Below are positions 8,908-17,738 of a stretch of 64,000 nucleotides of DNA, in pieces. The notes under the pieces are model-generated. The model saw nothing but the letters and a program-made list of their open reading frames with translations. It did not search any database and was not told the DNA's origin. The translations under genes were made by a program, and so were the position numbers. Positions within the stretch are counted from its first letter, which is position 1. Each line of letters starts with the position of its first letter. Source of the DNA: an uncultured Candidatus Pelagibacter sp. (GTDB lineage: Bacteria > Pseudomonadota > Alphaproteobacteria > Pelagibacterales > Pelagibacteraceae); assembly GCA_905616465.1 (NCBI GenBank), contig CAJQSX010000002.1, positions 1-64,000 of the forward strand, given 5' to 3'.

Positions 8908-9207
8908 ATGAAAAAAGGTTATTGGATTAGTCTTTATATAAAGATTAATAGCCAAGAAAATTTAAAAAAATATGCAGAAACTGTAACATCAATAATAAAA
9001 AGTTATGGTGGTGTTCCGCTTGTTAGAGGTGGAAATTATGAAACCTTTAATGGAAAAAACTTTATCAGAACTGTAGTGTGGGAGTTTCCAAGCTATGAGA
9101 AAGCAATTAAATGTCACAACTCTAAAGAATATCAAGCTGGCTGGTCTTTAGCAAAAGATACAACAGAAAGACACATGCAAGTAATTGAGGGATTTAATAC
9201 TGAATAG
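8908..9207 (+). CDS. DUF1330-family small protein
   Basis: 99 residues with the DUF1330 ferredoxin-like dimeric alpha/beta barrel pattern: KGYWISLYIKI strand, then a helix to YAETVTSIIKSYGG, VRGGNYETFNG, VVWEFPSYEKAIKCHNSKEY and a C-terminal strand with QVIEGF. The biochemical role of the family is unknown. The ATG follows the stop codon of the glycosyltransferase gene directly (TAAATG), so the two are translated from one transcript. Its 3' end overlaps the convergent glycosylase gene by 14 bases. Confidence 0.8.
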   Translation: MKKGYWISLYIKINSQENLKKYAETVTSIIKSYGGVPLVRGGNYETFNGKNFIRTVVWEFPSYEKAIKCHNSKEYQAGWSLAKDTTERHMQVIEGFNTE

Positions 9208-9829
9208 GCTCAGGATCAATGCTTCTCCACAAATACCATGTTGCAACTGAACAATAGGGTGAAAAATTTTTTTTAAGAGTATTTATAAATTTTTCTGGTG
9301 GTAAATATTTTTTTTTATAGTTTTTAGAAATTGCTCTTAGAAGACCAATATCCTGTACTGGCCAAATATTTGATCTATTATAAGTAAAAAGCAATATCAT
9401 TTCTGCAGACCATCTTCCAATTTGCCTCAGATTTGAAAGATAAATTATAGCCTCTTCATCATTCATATTGGCTATAAGCTTTGGGTTAAAAGATTTATCT
9501 ATTGTTTGTTTTGCTAAACTTTTTATACCAAAAACTTTTTGACGACTTAAACCACAGCCTTTAATTTGGGAAAAAGTTAAATTTGAAACCGTTTTAGCAT
9601 TAATTCGGTTGTTACATTTTTTTTTAAATCTTAAAAAAACAGCATTAGCTGCAGCAACACTTATTTGTTGACCTATAATGCTTTTGCATAGTGAAAAGAA
9701 AATATCTCTTCTAGATGTTAGAATGGTTTCTGATGGGCTTTGATAGTTTCTAATCAATCTAGACATTACTTTATCTTTCTTTGATAAATATCTTTTTGCA
9801 ATATTCCAATATTTTGGAGTTTTAGTCAT
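9194..9829 (-). CDS. DNA-3-methyladenine glycosylase II (AlkA-type HhH-GPD)
   Basis: Base-excision repair enzyme that removes alkylated bases. 211 residues form the core HhH-GPD fold without the N-terminal domain of E. coli AlkA (282 residues). Seen: SIIGQQISVAAANAVFLRF at 50-68, the helix-hairpin-helix LSNLRQIGRWSAEMIL at 131-146, and WPVQD with the catalytic Asp160. No iron-sulfur cysteines are seen, which separates it from MutY/Nth. It overlaps the end of the upstream transporter gene by four bases on the same strand. Confidence 0.86.
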   Translation of the reverse strand: MTKTPKYWNIAKRYLSKKDKVMSRLIRNYQSPSETILTSRRDIFFSLCKSIIGQQISVAAANAVFLRFKKKCNNRINAKTVSNLTFSQIKGCGLSRQKVFGIKSLAKQTIDKSFNPKLIANMNDEEAIIYLSNLRQIGRWSAEMILLFTYNRSNIWPVQDIGLLRAISKNYKKKYLPPEKFINTLKKNFSPYCSVATWYLWRSIDPEPIQY

Positions 9830-10734
9830 TTATTGCTTTTGGAATAATGGGTTTTTTTATAGATTTCTCTTCTAAAAATTATTAATGTTGAAATAATTAC
9901 TAAAAATGCTCCAGCTAATGTTTTGATTGTTGGAATTTCTCCCCAAATAAAATATCCAAAAAATATTGCAAAAACTAAGGCTAAATATTTTAAAGGAGTT
10001 ACAAGAGAAACTTCAGAATGTTTGTATGACTGACTTAACCATAAGTTAGCAGCCCCACCAAAAATACCAATGAATGACAATAATACAAAATGATAAAAAC
10101 TTGGCATCACCCATCCCTGAGGTATGGTCAAAAAACTTAGTAAGGTTATAGATAAAGAAAAATAAAAAGAAATTAACCAAACTGGCTCTGTTGAAGACAG
10201 TTGTCTAATTGTTATTGCTACATACGAAAGCCCCAAACAAAATATTACTGGAAAGATATAGTAAATATTTAATTCACTTATTCCAGGCTCTGTTATTATT
10301 ATAATGCCAATAAAACCAATGAGAACTGCTAACCATCTATAAACTCCGACTTTTTCATTTAATAAAAAAATTGAAAAAATAGTTGTGAATATTGGAGCTG
10401 CAAAAGAAATACTTACGACAGTTGCTAGGGGTAACTTTCTTAAAGCTATAAAAATTGCAACCAAAGCAATCAAGCCCGATATACACCTTAGTGCATGTAA
10501 GCCCAGTCTATGCGTATGATAAAAATTATGAAATCTGTCTCTTGGTATTACAAAAAAATAAAAAACTATTCCAAAAAAACCTCTAAAAAATAAAACCTGT
10601 CCAATTGGGAAGTCAACAGACCATTTTACAATAACATCCATTAAAGAAAATGTACAAATGGACATAAACATGTACAAAAAGCCCAGTTGATTTTTACTTA
10701 ACATATGAATAATTTGTAGTTTAAATTTATTCAT
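9826..10734 (-). CDS. EamA/DMT-family drug/metabolite transporter
   Basis: About 300 residues with ten predicted membrane helices and two EamA repeats, as in inner-membrane exporters of the drug/metabolite superfamily. Seen: ICTFSLMDVIVKW in helix 1, RCISGLIALVAIFIALRKLPLA, SISFAAPIFTTIFSIFLLNEKVG at the end of repeat 1, and SLVTPLKYLALVFAIFFGYFIWGEIP in repeat 2. The frame is open upstream to an ATG at 10761, but that would overlap the divergent msrA gene, so I choose the ATG at 10734; 10704 is also possible. Substrate unknown. Confidence 0.8.
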   Translation of the reverse strand: MNKFKLQIIHMLSKNQLGFLYMFMSICTFSLMDVIVKWSVDFPIGQVLFFRGFFGIVFYFFVIPRDRFHNFYHTHRLGLHALRCISGLIALVAIFIALRKLPLATVVSISFAAPIFTTIFSIFLLNEKVGVYRWLAVLIGFIGIIIITEPGISELNIYYIFPVIFCLGLSYVAITIRQLSSTEPVWLISFYFSLSITLLSFLTIPQGWVMPSFYHFVLLSFIGIFGGAANLWLSQSYKHSEVSLVTPLKYLALVFAIFFGYFIWGEIPTIKTLAGAFLVIISTLIIFRREIYKKTHYSKSNK

Positions 10735-10739
10735 AATCA

Positions 10740-11183
10740 ATGGAAATAGCAGTTTTAGCACTTGGATGTTTTTGGGGACCTGAAATTAAATTTAGTAAAA
10801 TTGATGGAATTTTTAAAACAGAGGTAGGATATTGTGGGGGAGATAGTCCTACAACAACGTACAAGGAGGTGTGTACGGGAAAAACTAATCATGCTGAAGT
10901 TGTTAAGCTTGATTTTGATGAAAAGACTATTTCATATGAAAAAATTTTAAATGCTTTTTTCGAAATTCATGATCCAACAACTTTAAATTCTCAAGGACCT
11001 GATTTTGGAACGCAGTATAGAAGTGAAATTTTTTATTTAAATAATAATCAAAAAAAAATGGCTAAGAAGGTTCTTAAAGAAGTTAGTCAAAAATTATCGA
11101 GTAAAGTTGTAACTAAAATTTCTTTACTAAAGAATTATTGTCCTGCAGAAGAATATCATCAAATGTATTTGGAAAAGAGATAA
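10740..11183 (+). CDS. msrA: Peptide-methionine (S)-S-oxide reductase
   Basis: Repairs oxidised methionine. 147 residues, shorter than E. coli MsrA (212) but of the compact type. Seen: the active site ALGCFWGPE with catalytic Cys10, VGYCGGDSPTTTYKEV, NHAEVVKLDFD, FFEIHDPTTLNSQGPDFGTQYRS in pieces, and the terminal EEYHQMYLEK. It starts five bases from the divergent transporter gene, so its promoter must lie inside that gene or the leader is very short. First gene of a tight plus-strand run with sseA and an RND efflux pair. Confidence 0.93.
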   Translation: MEIAVLALGCFWGPEIKFSKIDGIFKTEVGYCGGDSPTTTYKEVCTGKTNHAEVVKLDFDEKTISYEKILNAFFEIHDPTTLNSQGPDFGTQYRSEIFYLNNNQKKMAKKVLKEVSQKLSSKVVTKISLLKNYCPAEEYHQMYLEKR

Positions 11184-11184
11184 A

Positions 11185-12000
11185 ATGTCATTAGTAGAAA
11201 CCGACTGGTTAGAAAAAAACTTGGGGAATGTTAAAATTATTGATTGTTCATGGCATATGCCTCAAACAAAAAGAAATGGTTTTGATGAGTATAAAATTCA
11301 GCATATTCCAGAAACTTTTTTTTTTGATTTAGATTTTAATTCAAAAAAAAATATTCAACTACCACACATGTTGGTCGATATAAATAGTTGGGAAAAAATA
11401 GTCTCTAAAATGGGAATTAAAACAAATGATAAAATAATCATTTATGATAATTCGGATGTTTCTAGTGCATGTCGTTGTTGGTTTAATTTTATTTATTTTG
11501 GACATGATCCAAAATTAGTTTATGTCTTAAATGGGGGACTTAAAAAATGGATTGTAGAGAGAAGAAAAGTTACAACCAATTTGCCAAATGTTGACGTATC
11601 CAATTATAAATGTCTTGAAAAAAAAGAATTAGTCAAAGATAAGAATTTAATTGATCAAAATATTGATGCTCAAAAATTTAAAGTAATTGATGCTAGAAGC
11701 AAAGAAAGGTTTGAAGGAATGGTTGGTGAGCCCAGAAAAGGATTAAGAAGTGGTAATATTAAATATTCTTTTTGCATACCATTTAATCAATGTTTAAATG
11801 AAAATAAAACATTTAAAAATAAAAAAGAACTAAAAAATGTTTTTAGATCATGCTTAAAAAATATTAATGAAAAAAATATAGTTTTTTCGTGTGGTTCTGG
11901 AGTCACTGCTTGTGTTTTGGCTATAGCTTATTCTTTAATAAATGATAATTATCTGCCAATAATATACGATGGTTCTTGGGCTGAGTATGGTAAAATTTAA
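11185..12000 (+). CDS. sseA: Rhodanese-type sulfurtransferase (3-mercaptopyruvate sulfurtransferase)
   Basis: 271 residues with two rhodanese domains. The N-terminal one is inactive and the C-terminal one has the loop CGSGVTA with catalytic Cys236; the CGSGVT loop is typical of mercaptopyruvate sulfurtransferases (thiosulfate enzymes have CRKGVT). Also seen: WHMPQTKRNG near 23-32, and VIDARSKERFEG then EPRKGLRSGNI, the conserved linker to the second domain. It starts one base after msrA and ends directly before the RND adaptor gene. Likely role: sulfur transfer from 3-mercaptopyruvate. Confidence 0.88.
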   Translation: MSLVETDWLEKNLGNVKIIDCSWHMPQTKRNGFDEYKIQHIPETFFFDLDFNSKKNIQLPHMLVDINSWEKIVSKMGIKTNDKIIIYDNSDVSSACRCWFNFIYFGHDPKLVYVLNGGLKKWIVERRKVTTNLPNVDVSNYKCLEKKELVKDKNLIDQNIDAQKFKVIDARSKERFEGMVGEPRKGLRSGNIKYSFCIPFNQCLNENKTFKNKKELKNVFRSCLKNINEKNIVFSCGSGVTACVLAIAYSLINDNYLPIIYDGSWAEYGKI

Positions 12001-12870
12001 ATGAAACGATCCACAAAAATTATAACAATTTTAACTATTTTTTTTCTGGTTATTACTTTGGTGATAGCTGCAAGAACAGTGGTAGGTAACCATTTCAAGA
12101 AAAAATTTAGCAAAAGACCTCCTCCTGGAATAATAGTTACTGAAGTTGTTAATGAAGAATTTTCTGAAAAATTAGAAACTTTTGGAACAGCTATATCCAG
12201 TAAAAGTAAAACTTTTAAAATTAGAAAAGATGATGTTTCCGGTGAATTAAAATTAAAAGAAAAAGTAAAAAAGGGTGATTTAATTTTAAAACTTATAAGT
12301 GGAGATATAACTGCTCCTTTTAGTGGTGTTATTGGATACACAGGATTAACAGAGGATATTTTTATTTCGGATAATATATTTATTATAACACTTGATGATA
12401 ATTCAACTATTTACTCTGATATTAAAGTCCCTGAAAGCTATGCACCATTTATTAAAAAAGGATTGTCAGTCGAAGCAAGAGTTTCAAGTTATAGGAATAA
12501 AATTTTCAAGGGTGAAATAGATTTTATATCCAGTAGAATTAATGCAGATACTAGAAGTTTATTGTCTAGGGTAAAAATTAATAATGAGGATTTAGAATTA
12601 TTATCAGGATCTTTGCTTGAAATTACTATTAAATTTAATTCAAGAGATTCCTTAAGTGTTCCAGATACAAGTATTATGATGGAAGGAGAAAAATCATACA
12701 TTTACACTGTATCTGATAAAAATATTACAAATAAAACTGAGATAAAAATTGGAATAAGAGCAGATGGGTTTATTGAAGTTATCTCTGGTCTTAATGAGGG
12801 AGAAACTATTGTTGCCGAAGGGTTAAAAAAAGTTAGGCCTAAAGGTGAAATAAAACCTATTAAAAAATAA
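12001..12870 (+). CDS. RND efflux periplasmic adaptor (membrane fusion protein), lacking the alpha-hairpin
   Basis: 289 residues, against about 370-400 for AcrA-type adaptors. One N-terminal membrane anchor at 7-26. The first lipoyl half ends at KVKKGDLILKL (88-98) and the second half begins almost at once with DITAPFSGVIG (102-112), so the helical hairpin that normally lies between them and contacts a TolC-type channel is absent. A beta-barrel (about 135-220) and a membrane-proximal part with SVPDTSIMMEGE follow. Its stop overlaps the start of the RND pump by one base (TAATG). It should couple the pump to an outer partner in another way, or serve transport that does not span the envelope. 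Confidence 0.85.
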   Translation: MKRSTKIITILTIFFLVITLVIAARTVVGNHFKKKFSKRPPPGIIVTEVVNEEFSEKLETFGTAISSKSKTFKIRKDDVSGELKLKEKVKKGDLILKLISGDITAPFSGVIGYTGLTEDIFISDNIFIITLDDNSTIYSDIKVPESYAPFIKKGLSVEARVSSYRNKIFKGEIDFISSRINADTRSLLSRVKINNEDLELLSGSLLEITIKFNSRDSLSVPDTSIMMEGEKSYIYTVSDKNITNKTEIKIGIRADGFIEVISGLNEGETIVAEGLKKVRPKGEIKPIKK

Positions 12871-15800
12871 TGTTTATAACTGATGTAAGTATAAGAAGAC
12901 CGGTTGTTGCGTGGGTAATGTCTCTTATCTTAATTGTTTTTGGAATATTTGTTTTTTCACAATTACCTGTAAGAGAATTGCCTGAAGGCCTACAGCCTCC
13001 TGTGGTTCAGATTAAAGTAGACTACAATTCTGCATCGGCTCCTATAATTGATCAAGAAATAACTCAAGTAATTGAAAAAGTGATTGGTGGAGTAGAAGGA
13101 GTAAAAAATATCAACTCAACATCAGAAAATGGAAGTAGTTCAATTAATGTTGAGTTTAATACTGATATTAACTTAGATAATGCAGCCAACGATATAAGAG
13201 AAAGAGTTGCAAGAATTGTTGATAGACTACCAAGTGAAGCTGGTGCCCCTCAAATACTTAAACAGTCAGCAGGTTTTTCAACTACTATGTGGCTAGCTGT
13301 ATCTTCGGCAACTTGGAGTGATTTAGAACTTGGAGATTATGTTGAAAGATATTTGGTAGATCAATTTTCGAGCGTTAAGAACGTAGGAACCATTAGAACA
13401 GGTGGTTTAAGGGATTTAAGTGTTAGAGTTTGGATAGATCCAATTAAACTAGCAGCATACAATTTAACTATTCAAGAAGTTGAGGAGGCAATAAGAAAAG
13501 AAAATGTAAGTCTGCCAGCGGGTACTCTTGAGGCTAACAATATTGATTTAGTACTAAATTTAGATAAATCATATGATGATATAAAAAAATTAAAAGCATT
13601 ACCTATAAAAAAAAATCAAAATAGTGTTGTGAGACTTGCAGATGTTGCCAATATTGAGTTTGGTCCAGTTTCAGAAAAAAATCTTTTTAAGGCGCAGAGT
13701 AAGGATGCTTTAAATTTAAAAACGGTAGGAATTGGTATTTACGCAAAAAGTGGTGCCTCAACAGTAGAGCTCTCTAGAGAAATAAGTAAAAAAATCGATG
13801 AAGTTAAAAAAACTTTACCTGATGATCTCAATATAGAGGTCGCCTTTAATAGAGCAACGTATGTGGGTACCGCAATCAACGAAGTTTATAAAACTTTAAT
13901 AATCGCTTTTATACTTGTGGTTATTATTATCTATTTATTTTTAGGAAATATAAAAGCAGTGATTGTTCCAGCGGTTGCATTACCTGTAAGTTTGATAGCA
14001 TCCTTTTTGGGTATTTACTTATTTGGATTGTCAATAAATATTTTTGTTCTATTGAGTTTTATTTTAGCAATTGGAATAATAACAGATGACTCAGTTATAA
14101 TGACTGATGCAATATATAGAAGAATTGAAAATGGGGAGAGTCCTTTAGTTGCAGCTTATAAGGGGTCAAAACAAATTAGTTTTGCAATCATTGCCACAAC
14201 ATTAATTCTAGTTGCAGTATTTGTTCCCTTAATTTTTATAGATGGAATTGCAGGAACATTATTTAGAGAAACCGCAATAGCCTTATCTTTTTCAGTTGTG
14301 GTATCGTCTTTTGTTGCACTTACATTATCGCCCATGTTAGCAAGTAAATTTTTAACTAAAGAGCCAAAACAAAATTTTATAGTTACTAAGTTTGATAAAT
14401 TTTTTAAATTATTATCAAAATTTTATGAAGAAACATTAGTGTATTGGTTAAAAAAAAAAAAAATCATAATTTCGTTTATCATTTTCACTATTATTGTCTC
14501 TGGTCTATTATTTAATTTTACAAAAAAAGAATTACTTCCTATGGAAGATCGAGGGGTTTATCTTGTCCTTGGATTTACCGATGAAGGAAGTTCTTTTGAA
14601 TATACTGAAAAAAGAGCAGAAGATGTTGAAAAAAGATTAATTCCACTTCTTCAGGCTGAGGATAGTCCATATAAAAGATTTATAATGAGAGTTCCAGGCT
14701 TTGGAAGCAATAAAAATTCATTTAATAGTTTTATAATTATTGCATTATTAGATGATTGGGCTGATAGAAAAAAAAGTTCACAAACAGTAATGAGGGAGGC
14801 GATTGGAAAAATTGTTACAGTACCAGAAACTGTAGCTTTTCCAATATCACCACAATCTATTAGAGTTTCTAGTTACAACAAGCCGGTCCAAATGGTCATA
14901 TTAGGTAGCACTTATGAAGAGTTAGAAGAAATTCAATCTAAGGTTATTAGAAAATTAAGACAAAATAAAAATTTATCAAGAATAGAGTCTGACTATTCTA
15001 GAGACAAGCCTGAAATTAAATTAGTAATAAATAAAAATATAGCTAAAGACTTAGATGTATCTACTGACTCAATTGGAAAAACTTTGGAAACCCTTTATGG
15101 TGGAAAAACTGTAACTAAATTTAATAGACTTGGTAAAGAATACCCAATTATACTTCAGCAGTACTTAGCAGATAGAAGATCTCAGGAAGGACTTTCTAAA
15201 ATATTTGTTAGATCAGAAAGTACTGGTAAACTAATTTCTTTAGCAAATTTAGTTGAATTCAGTGAGAAAGGGTCTGCAAAAAAATTAGCAAGATATAACA
15301 GGCAGAGAGCTGTAACTATTTCTGCAAATATATCACCGTCCTATACACTTACTGAGGCAATTACATATTTAGAAAAAACTATGGATGAAGTCAGCCCTTC
15401 CAATCAAATCGCATGGAAGGGTAAATCAGAAGAAATAAAAGAGACGAGCAATGAGTTATTTATTATTTTTGGATTAGCCTTCTTAACTGCATATTTAGTA
15501 ATGGCTGCAACTTTTAATTCATTTATTCATCCATTTATTATTATGTTAACTGTGCCTCTTGCCTTGTTTGGAGGGCTGGTTTTTATCCTATTTTTAAATA
15601 GCTCTGTTAATATCTTCTCACAAATAGCACTCGTTATTCTAATTGGAATATCGACTAAAAATAGTATTTTAATTGTTGATTATGCCAATCAGTTAAGAAC
15701 AGCTGGTAAAAATATTGAAGCATCAGTTAGAGAAGCCTGCCAATTAAGATTTAGACCAATAATGATGACATCAATAAGCACAATGATAGCAATGATGCCT

Positions 15801-15998
15801 CTGGTTATAGGTAATATTGGACCAGGAGCAGGTGAAGCTTCAAGATTAGCTGTAGGATCAACAATTCTAGGAGGAATGATAATCTCAACATTCTTCACGT
15901 TGTATGTAACACCATCAATGTATTTAATATTAGCCAAAAATACAAAAAGAATGGATGCTGTTGATATTGAGTTAGATAAACAACTAACTAAAAAATAA
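12870..15998 (+). CDS. RND-family efflux transporter (AcrB/MexB-like)
   Basis: 1042 residues, the usual size for trimeric proton-driven RND pumps (AcrB 1049). Seen: the N-terminal start FITDVSIRRPVVAWVMSLIL, twelve membrane helices in two sets, GIITDDSVIMTDA with the proton-relay Asp406 and Asp407 in helix 4, and STKNSILIVDYAN with Lys930 in helix 10, the three residues of the relay in this family. Large periplasmic loops lie between helices 1-2 and 7-8. A run of 14 A bases at 14450-14463 encodes four lysines at 528-531, just before helix 7. Substrate unknown. Its end overlaps the convergent lytic transglycosylase gene by 11 bases. Confidence 0.92.
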   Translation: MFITDVSIRRPVVAWVMSLILIVFGIFVFSQLPVRELPEGLQPPVVQIKVDYNSASAPIIDQEITQVIEKVIGGVEGVKNINSTSENGSSSINVEFNTDINLDNAANDIRERVARIVDRLPSEAGAPQILKQSAGFSTTMWLAVSSATWSDLELGDYVERYLVDQFSSVKNVGTIRTGGLRDLSVRVWIDPIKLAAYNLTIQEVEEAIRKENVSLPAGTLEANNIDLVLNLDKSYDDIKKLKALPIKKNQNSVVRLADVANIEFGPVSEKNLFKAQSKDALNLKTVGIGIYAKSGASTVELSREISKKIDEVKKTLPDDLNIEVAFNRATYVGTAINEVYKTLIIAFILVVIIIYLFLGNIKAVIVPAVALPVSLIASFLGIYLFGLSINIFVLLSFILAIGIITDDSVIMTDAIYRRIENGESPLVAAYKGSKQISFAIIATTLILVAVFVPLIFIDGIAGTLFRETAIALSFSVVVSSFVALTLSPMLASKFLTKEPKQNFIVTKFDKFFKLLSKFYEETLVYWLKKKKIIISFIIFTIIVSGLLFNFTKKELLPMEDRGVYLVLGFTDEGSSFEYTEKRAEDVEKRLIPLLQAEDSPYKRFIMRVPGFGSNKNSFNSFIIIALLDDWADRKKSSQTVMREAIGKIVTVPETVAFPISPQSIRVSSYNKPVQMVILGSTYEELEEIQSKVIRKLRQNKNLSRIESDYSRDKPEIKLVINKNIAKDLDVSTDSIGKTLETLYGGKTVTKFNRLGKEYPIILQQYLADRRSQEGLSKIFVRSESTGKLISLANLVEFSEKGSAKKLARYNRQRAVTISANISPSYTLTEAITYLEKTMDEVSPSNQIAWKGKSEEIKETSNELFIIFGLAFLTAYLVMAATFNSFIHPFIIMLTVPLALFGGLVFILFLNSSVNIFSQIALVILIGISTKNSILIVDYANQLRTAGKNIEASVREACQLRFRPIMMTSISTMIAMMPLVIGNIGPGAGEASRLAVGSTILGGMIISTFFTLYVTPSMYLILAKNTKRMDAVDIELDKQLTKK
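14450..14463 (+). repeat. Homopolymer run of 14 A within the RND pump gene
   Basis: Fourteen consecutive A bases span the last base of a TTA codon, four AAA codons and the first base of ATC. It is the longest single-base run I noticed in a coding region here. A change of one base would cut the pump between its two halves. Confidence 0.9.
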
Positions 15999-16590
15999 TA
16001 TATTTATTTTTACTTAATGAATTACCACACTTAGATAGTTGCTTTTTATAAATGTTAGATTGTTTTTCAACTTTTTTTGCTAAACCAATTACTTTTTTGT
16101 TTTTTTTATAATTTTTATAATTTCCCCACCCTTCATGGTAAGCTACATACTGTTTAAAGCTATCCTTAAGTGGTATCTTCAAAATAGATTTCGTTTTATT
16201 CGTATACCAACCAATAAAATCCACGCTATCTTTGAATCTTGCTCTCGTTGCAAGCTTATTACCAGTTTCATCTTTGTACTGTTGCCAAGTTCCTTTAACG
16301 GCTTGCGAATAACCAAATGAACTTGATGGACGTTTAAATGGAATTATTTTAAATAATTTTTGTCTAGTCGGTTTTGCAAGCCAATCAAAATTTGACTCTG
16401 CTTTAATAATAGCAAGTTGGATATAAATTGGTGTACCCCACTTTTGCTCAACCTTTAGAGTATGTTTGTACCATAGATATCTTTCATCAAAAATCTTACA
16501 ACTATTAGAGGTATTTTGGGGAATAGATGTGCATGCGGAAATTAAAAATAAGAAAAAGATTAAATTTTTTTTAAAATAATTATGAGTCAT
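15988..16590 (-). CDS. Lipoprotein with lysozyme-like (SLT) lytic transglycosylase domain
   Basis: 200 residues. A lipoprotein signal precedes Cys20 in FLISAC, so it is probably anchored in the envelope. The SLT-like domain follows: WGTPIYIQLAIIKAESNFDW with likely catalytic Glu65, SSFGYSQAVKGTWQQYKDETG (the GYSQ block of lytic transglycosylases), and YVAYHEGWGNY. It should cleave peptidoglycan glycan strands to give anhydro-muropeptides. It follows the VanZ-like gene without any gap. Related lipoproteins of this size are common in alphaproteobacteria without a well-studied member. Confidence 0.8.
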   Translation of the reverse strand: MTHNYFKKNLIFFLFLISACTSIPQNTSNSCKIFDERYLWYKHTLKVEQKWGTPIYIQLAIIKAESNFDWLAKPTRQKLFKIIPFKRPSSSFGYSQAVKGTWQQYKDETGNKLATRARFKDSVDFIGWYTNKTKSILKIPLKDSFKQYVAYHEGWGNYKNYKKNKKVIGLAKKVEKQSNIYKKQLSKCGNSLSKNKYIIF

Positions 16591-16980
16591 TTATCGATTT
16601 TTAAAAAATTTATACAGGTTGAATAATATAAATATTAAAAAAACTCCTAAAAAATTTCCAAATAAATCTGGGTATTCAAAACTTCTTTTTGGAATCAGAA
16701 TGTGACTCAACTCTAAAATTATTGAAATAAAAAATAAATATATGAATAAAATACTGATTTTTTTATCATTAGATGAAATTACTCCTAATAAAGATAAAAT
16801 AATAAAAGCATAAGCGTGATTTGATGAAAAGACTGAAAAATCAGATGTTATTTGAGGTTGTTTTTGAAAATCTCTATAGATTAACCATCCAATAATACTG
16901 CCTGGGTAAAGATATATTACTATCAGCCCCATGTTAGATGTATGGAAAATAATTTTTGTTAATAAAGGTATTTTTTTCAT
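16591..16980 (-). CDS. VanZ-like membrane protein
   Basis: 129 residues with four membrane segments and the VanZ-family pattern: SSNHAYAFIILSLLG in helix 2, where the His-Ala-x-Ala-Phe motif is usual, then ELSHILIPKRSFEYPDLFGNFLGVFL, with the characteristic E, R, D and N residues. The role of these small proteins is poorly known. It directly precedes the lytic transglycosylase gene on the same strand, with adjacent stop and start codons. Confidence 0.75.
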   Translation of the reverse strand: MKKIPLLTKIIFHTSNMGLIVIYLYPGSIIGWLIYRDFQKQPQITSDFSVFSSNHAYAFIILSLLGVISSNDKKISILFIYLFFISIILELSHILIPKRSFEYPDLFGNFLGVFLIFILFNLYKFFKNR

Positions 16981-17024
16981 TTCAGTAACAAATTTTTGTT
17001 TATATTAAATCACTTGTAATAAAA

Positions 17025-17738
17025 ATGAGTTATTTAATTTTAATTAGGCATGGTCAAAGTACTTGGAATTTAGACAAAAGATTTACAGGTTGGGTGGATG
17101 TTGATTTAACAGAAAACGGTAAGTTAGAAGCCAAAAAAGCCGGAGATTTAATAAAAAGTCAAAATATAGAAGTTGATTATTATTATTCCTCGTTTCAACT
17201 TAGGGCTATTAATACTCTTAAACTAGTTCAAGAGTCATTGAATTATAAGAAAAATTTTATAAGAGCATGGCAATTGAATGAAAGGCATTATGGTGCACTT
17301 ACTGGTCTTAGTAAAGTTGAAATGATTGAAAGATTAGGGGAAGAAAAAGTACATCAATTTAGAAGATCTTGGGATTTAAAACCAGACCCTTTAGATAAGC
17401 AGAGTCCATTTCATCCATCCAATATTGATGTATATAAAAATGTACCAGCTGAAAATATCCCTGATACCGAGTCATTAAAAGATACCTTTGTGCGTGTTAC
17501 AAATTATTATAAGTCAGAAATTAGAAATAATTTAAACAATGGAAATATATTGATATCTGCCCATGGAAATTCACTAAGAGCTTTGTGTAAATATTTATTT
17601 AAACTTGATAAAATACAAATTTCAAATTTAGAAATACCCACTGGAAATCCATTATTAATAAAAATAGATGAAGACCAAAAGATTGAAAGTTGTAGATATC
17701 TAGATCAAGATCGAGCTAAAGATCTTGTAGTTTTTTAA
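17025..17738 (+). CDS. gpmA: 2,3-bisphosphoglycerate-dependent phosphoglycerate mutase
   Basis: Interconverts 3- and 2-phosphoglycerate in glycolysis and gluconeogenesis. 237 residues. Seen: LIRHGQSTWN with phospho-accepting His9, FTGWVDVDLTENG, LNERHYGALTGLSK and the second histidine block SAHGNSLRALCKYL. These are hallmarks of the cofactor-dependent enzyme, not of the cofactor-independent GpmI. Its 3' end overlaps the convergent murU-like gene by 23 bases, the longest such overlap here. Confidence 0.94.
   Translation: MSYLILIRHGQSTWNLDKRFTGWVDVDLTENGKLEAKKAGDLIKSQNIEVDYYYSSFQLRAINTLKLVQESLNYKKNFIRAWQLNERHYGALTGLSKVEMIERLGEEKVHQFRRSWDLKPDPLDKQSPFHPSNIDVYKNVPAENIPDTESLKDTFVRVTNYYKSEIRNNLNNGNILISAHGNSLRALCKYLFKLDKIQISNLEIPTGNPLLIKIDEDQKIESCRYLDQDRAKDLVVF

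Noticed and set aside
11997-12341. Open frame of 114 codons on the minus strand within the RND adaptor gene
   Set aside because: Antisense to a gene with matching domains; no family features.
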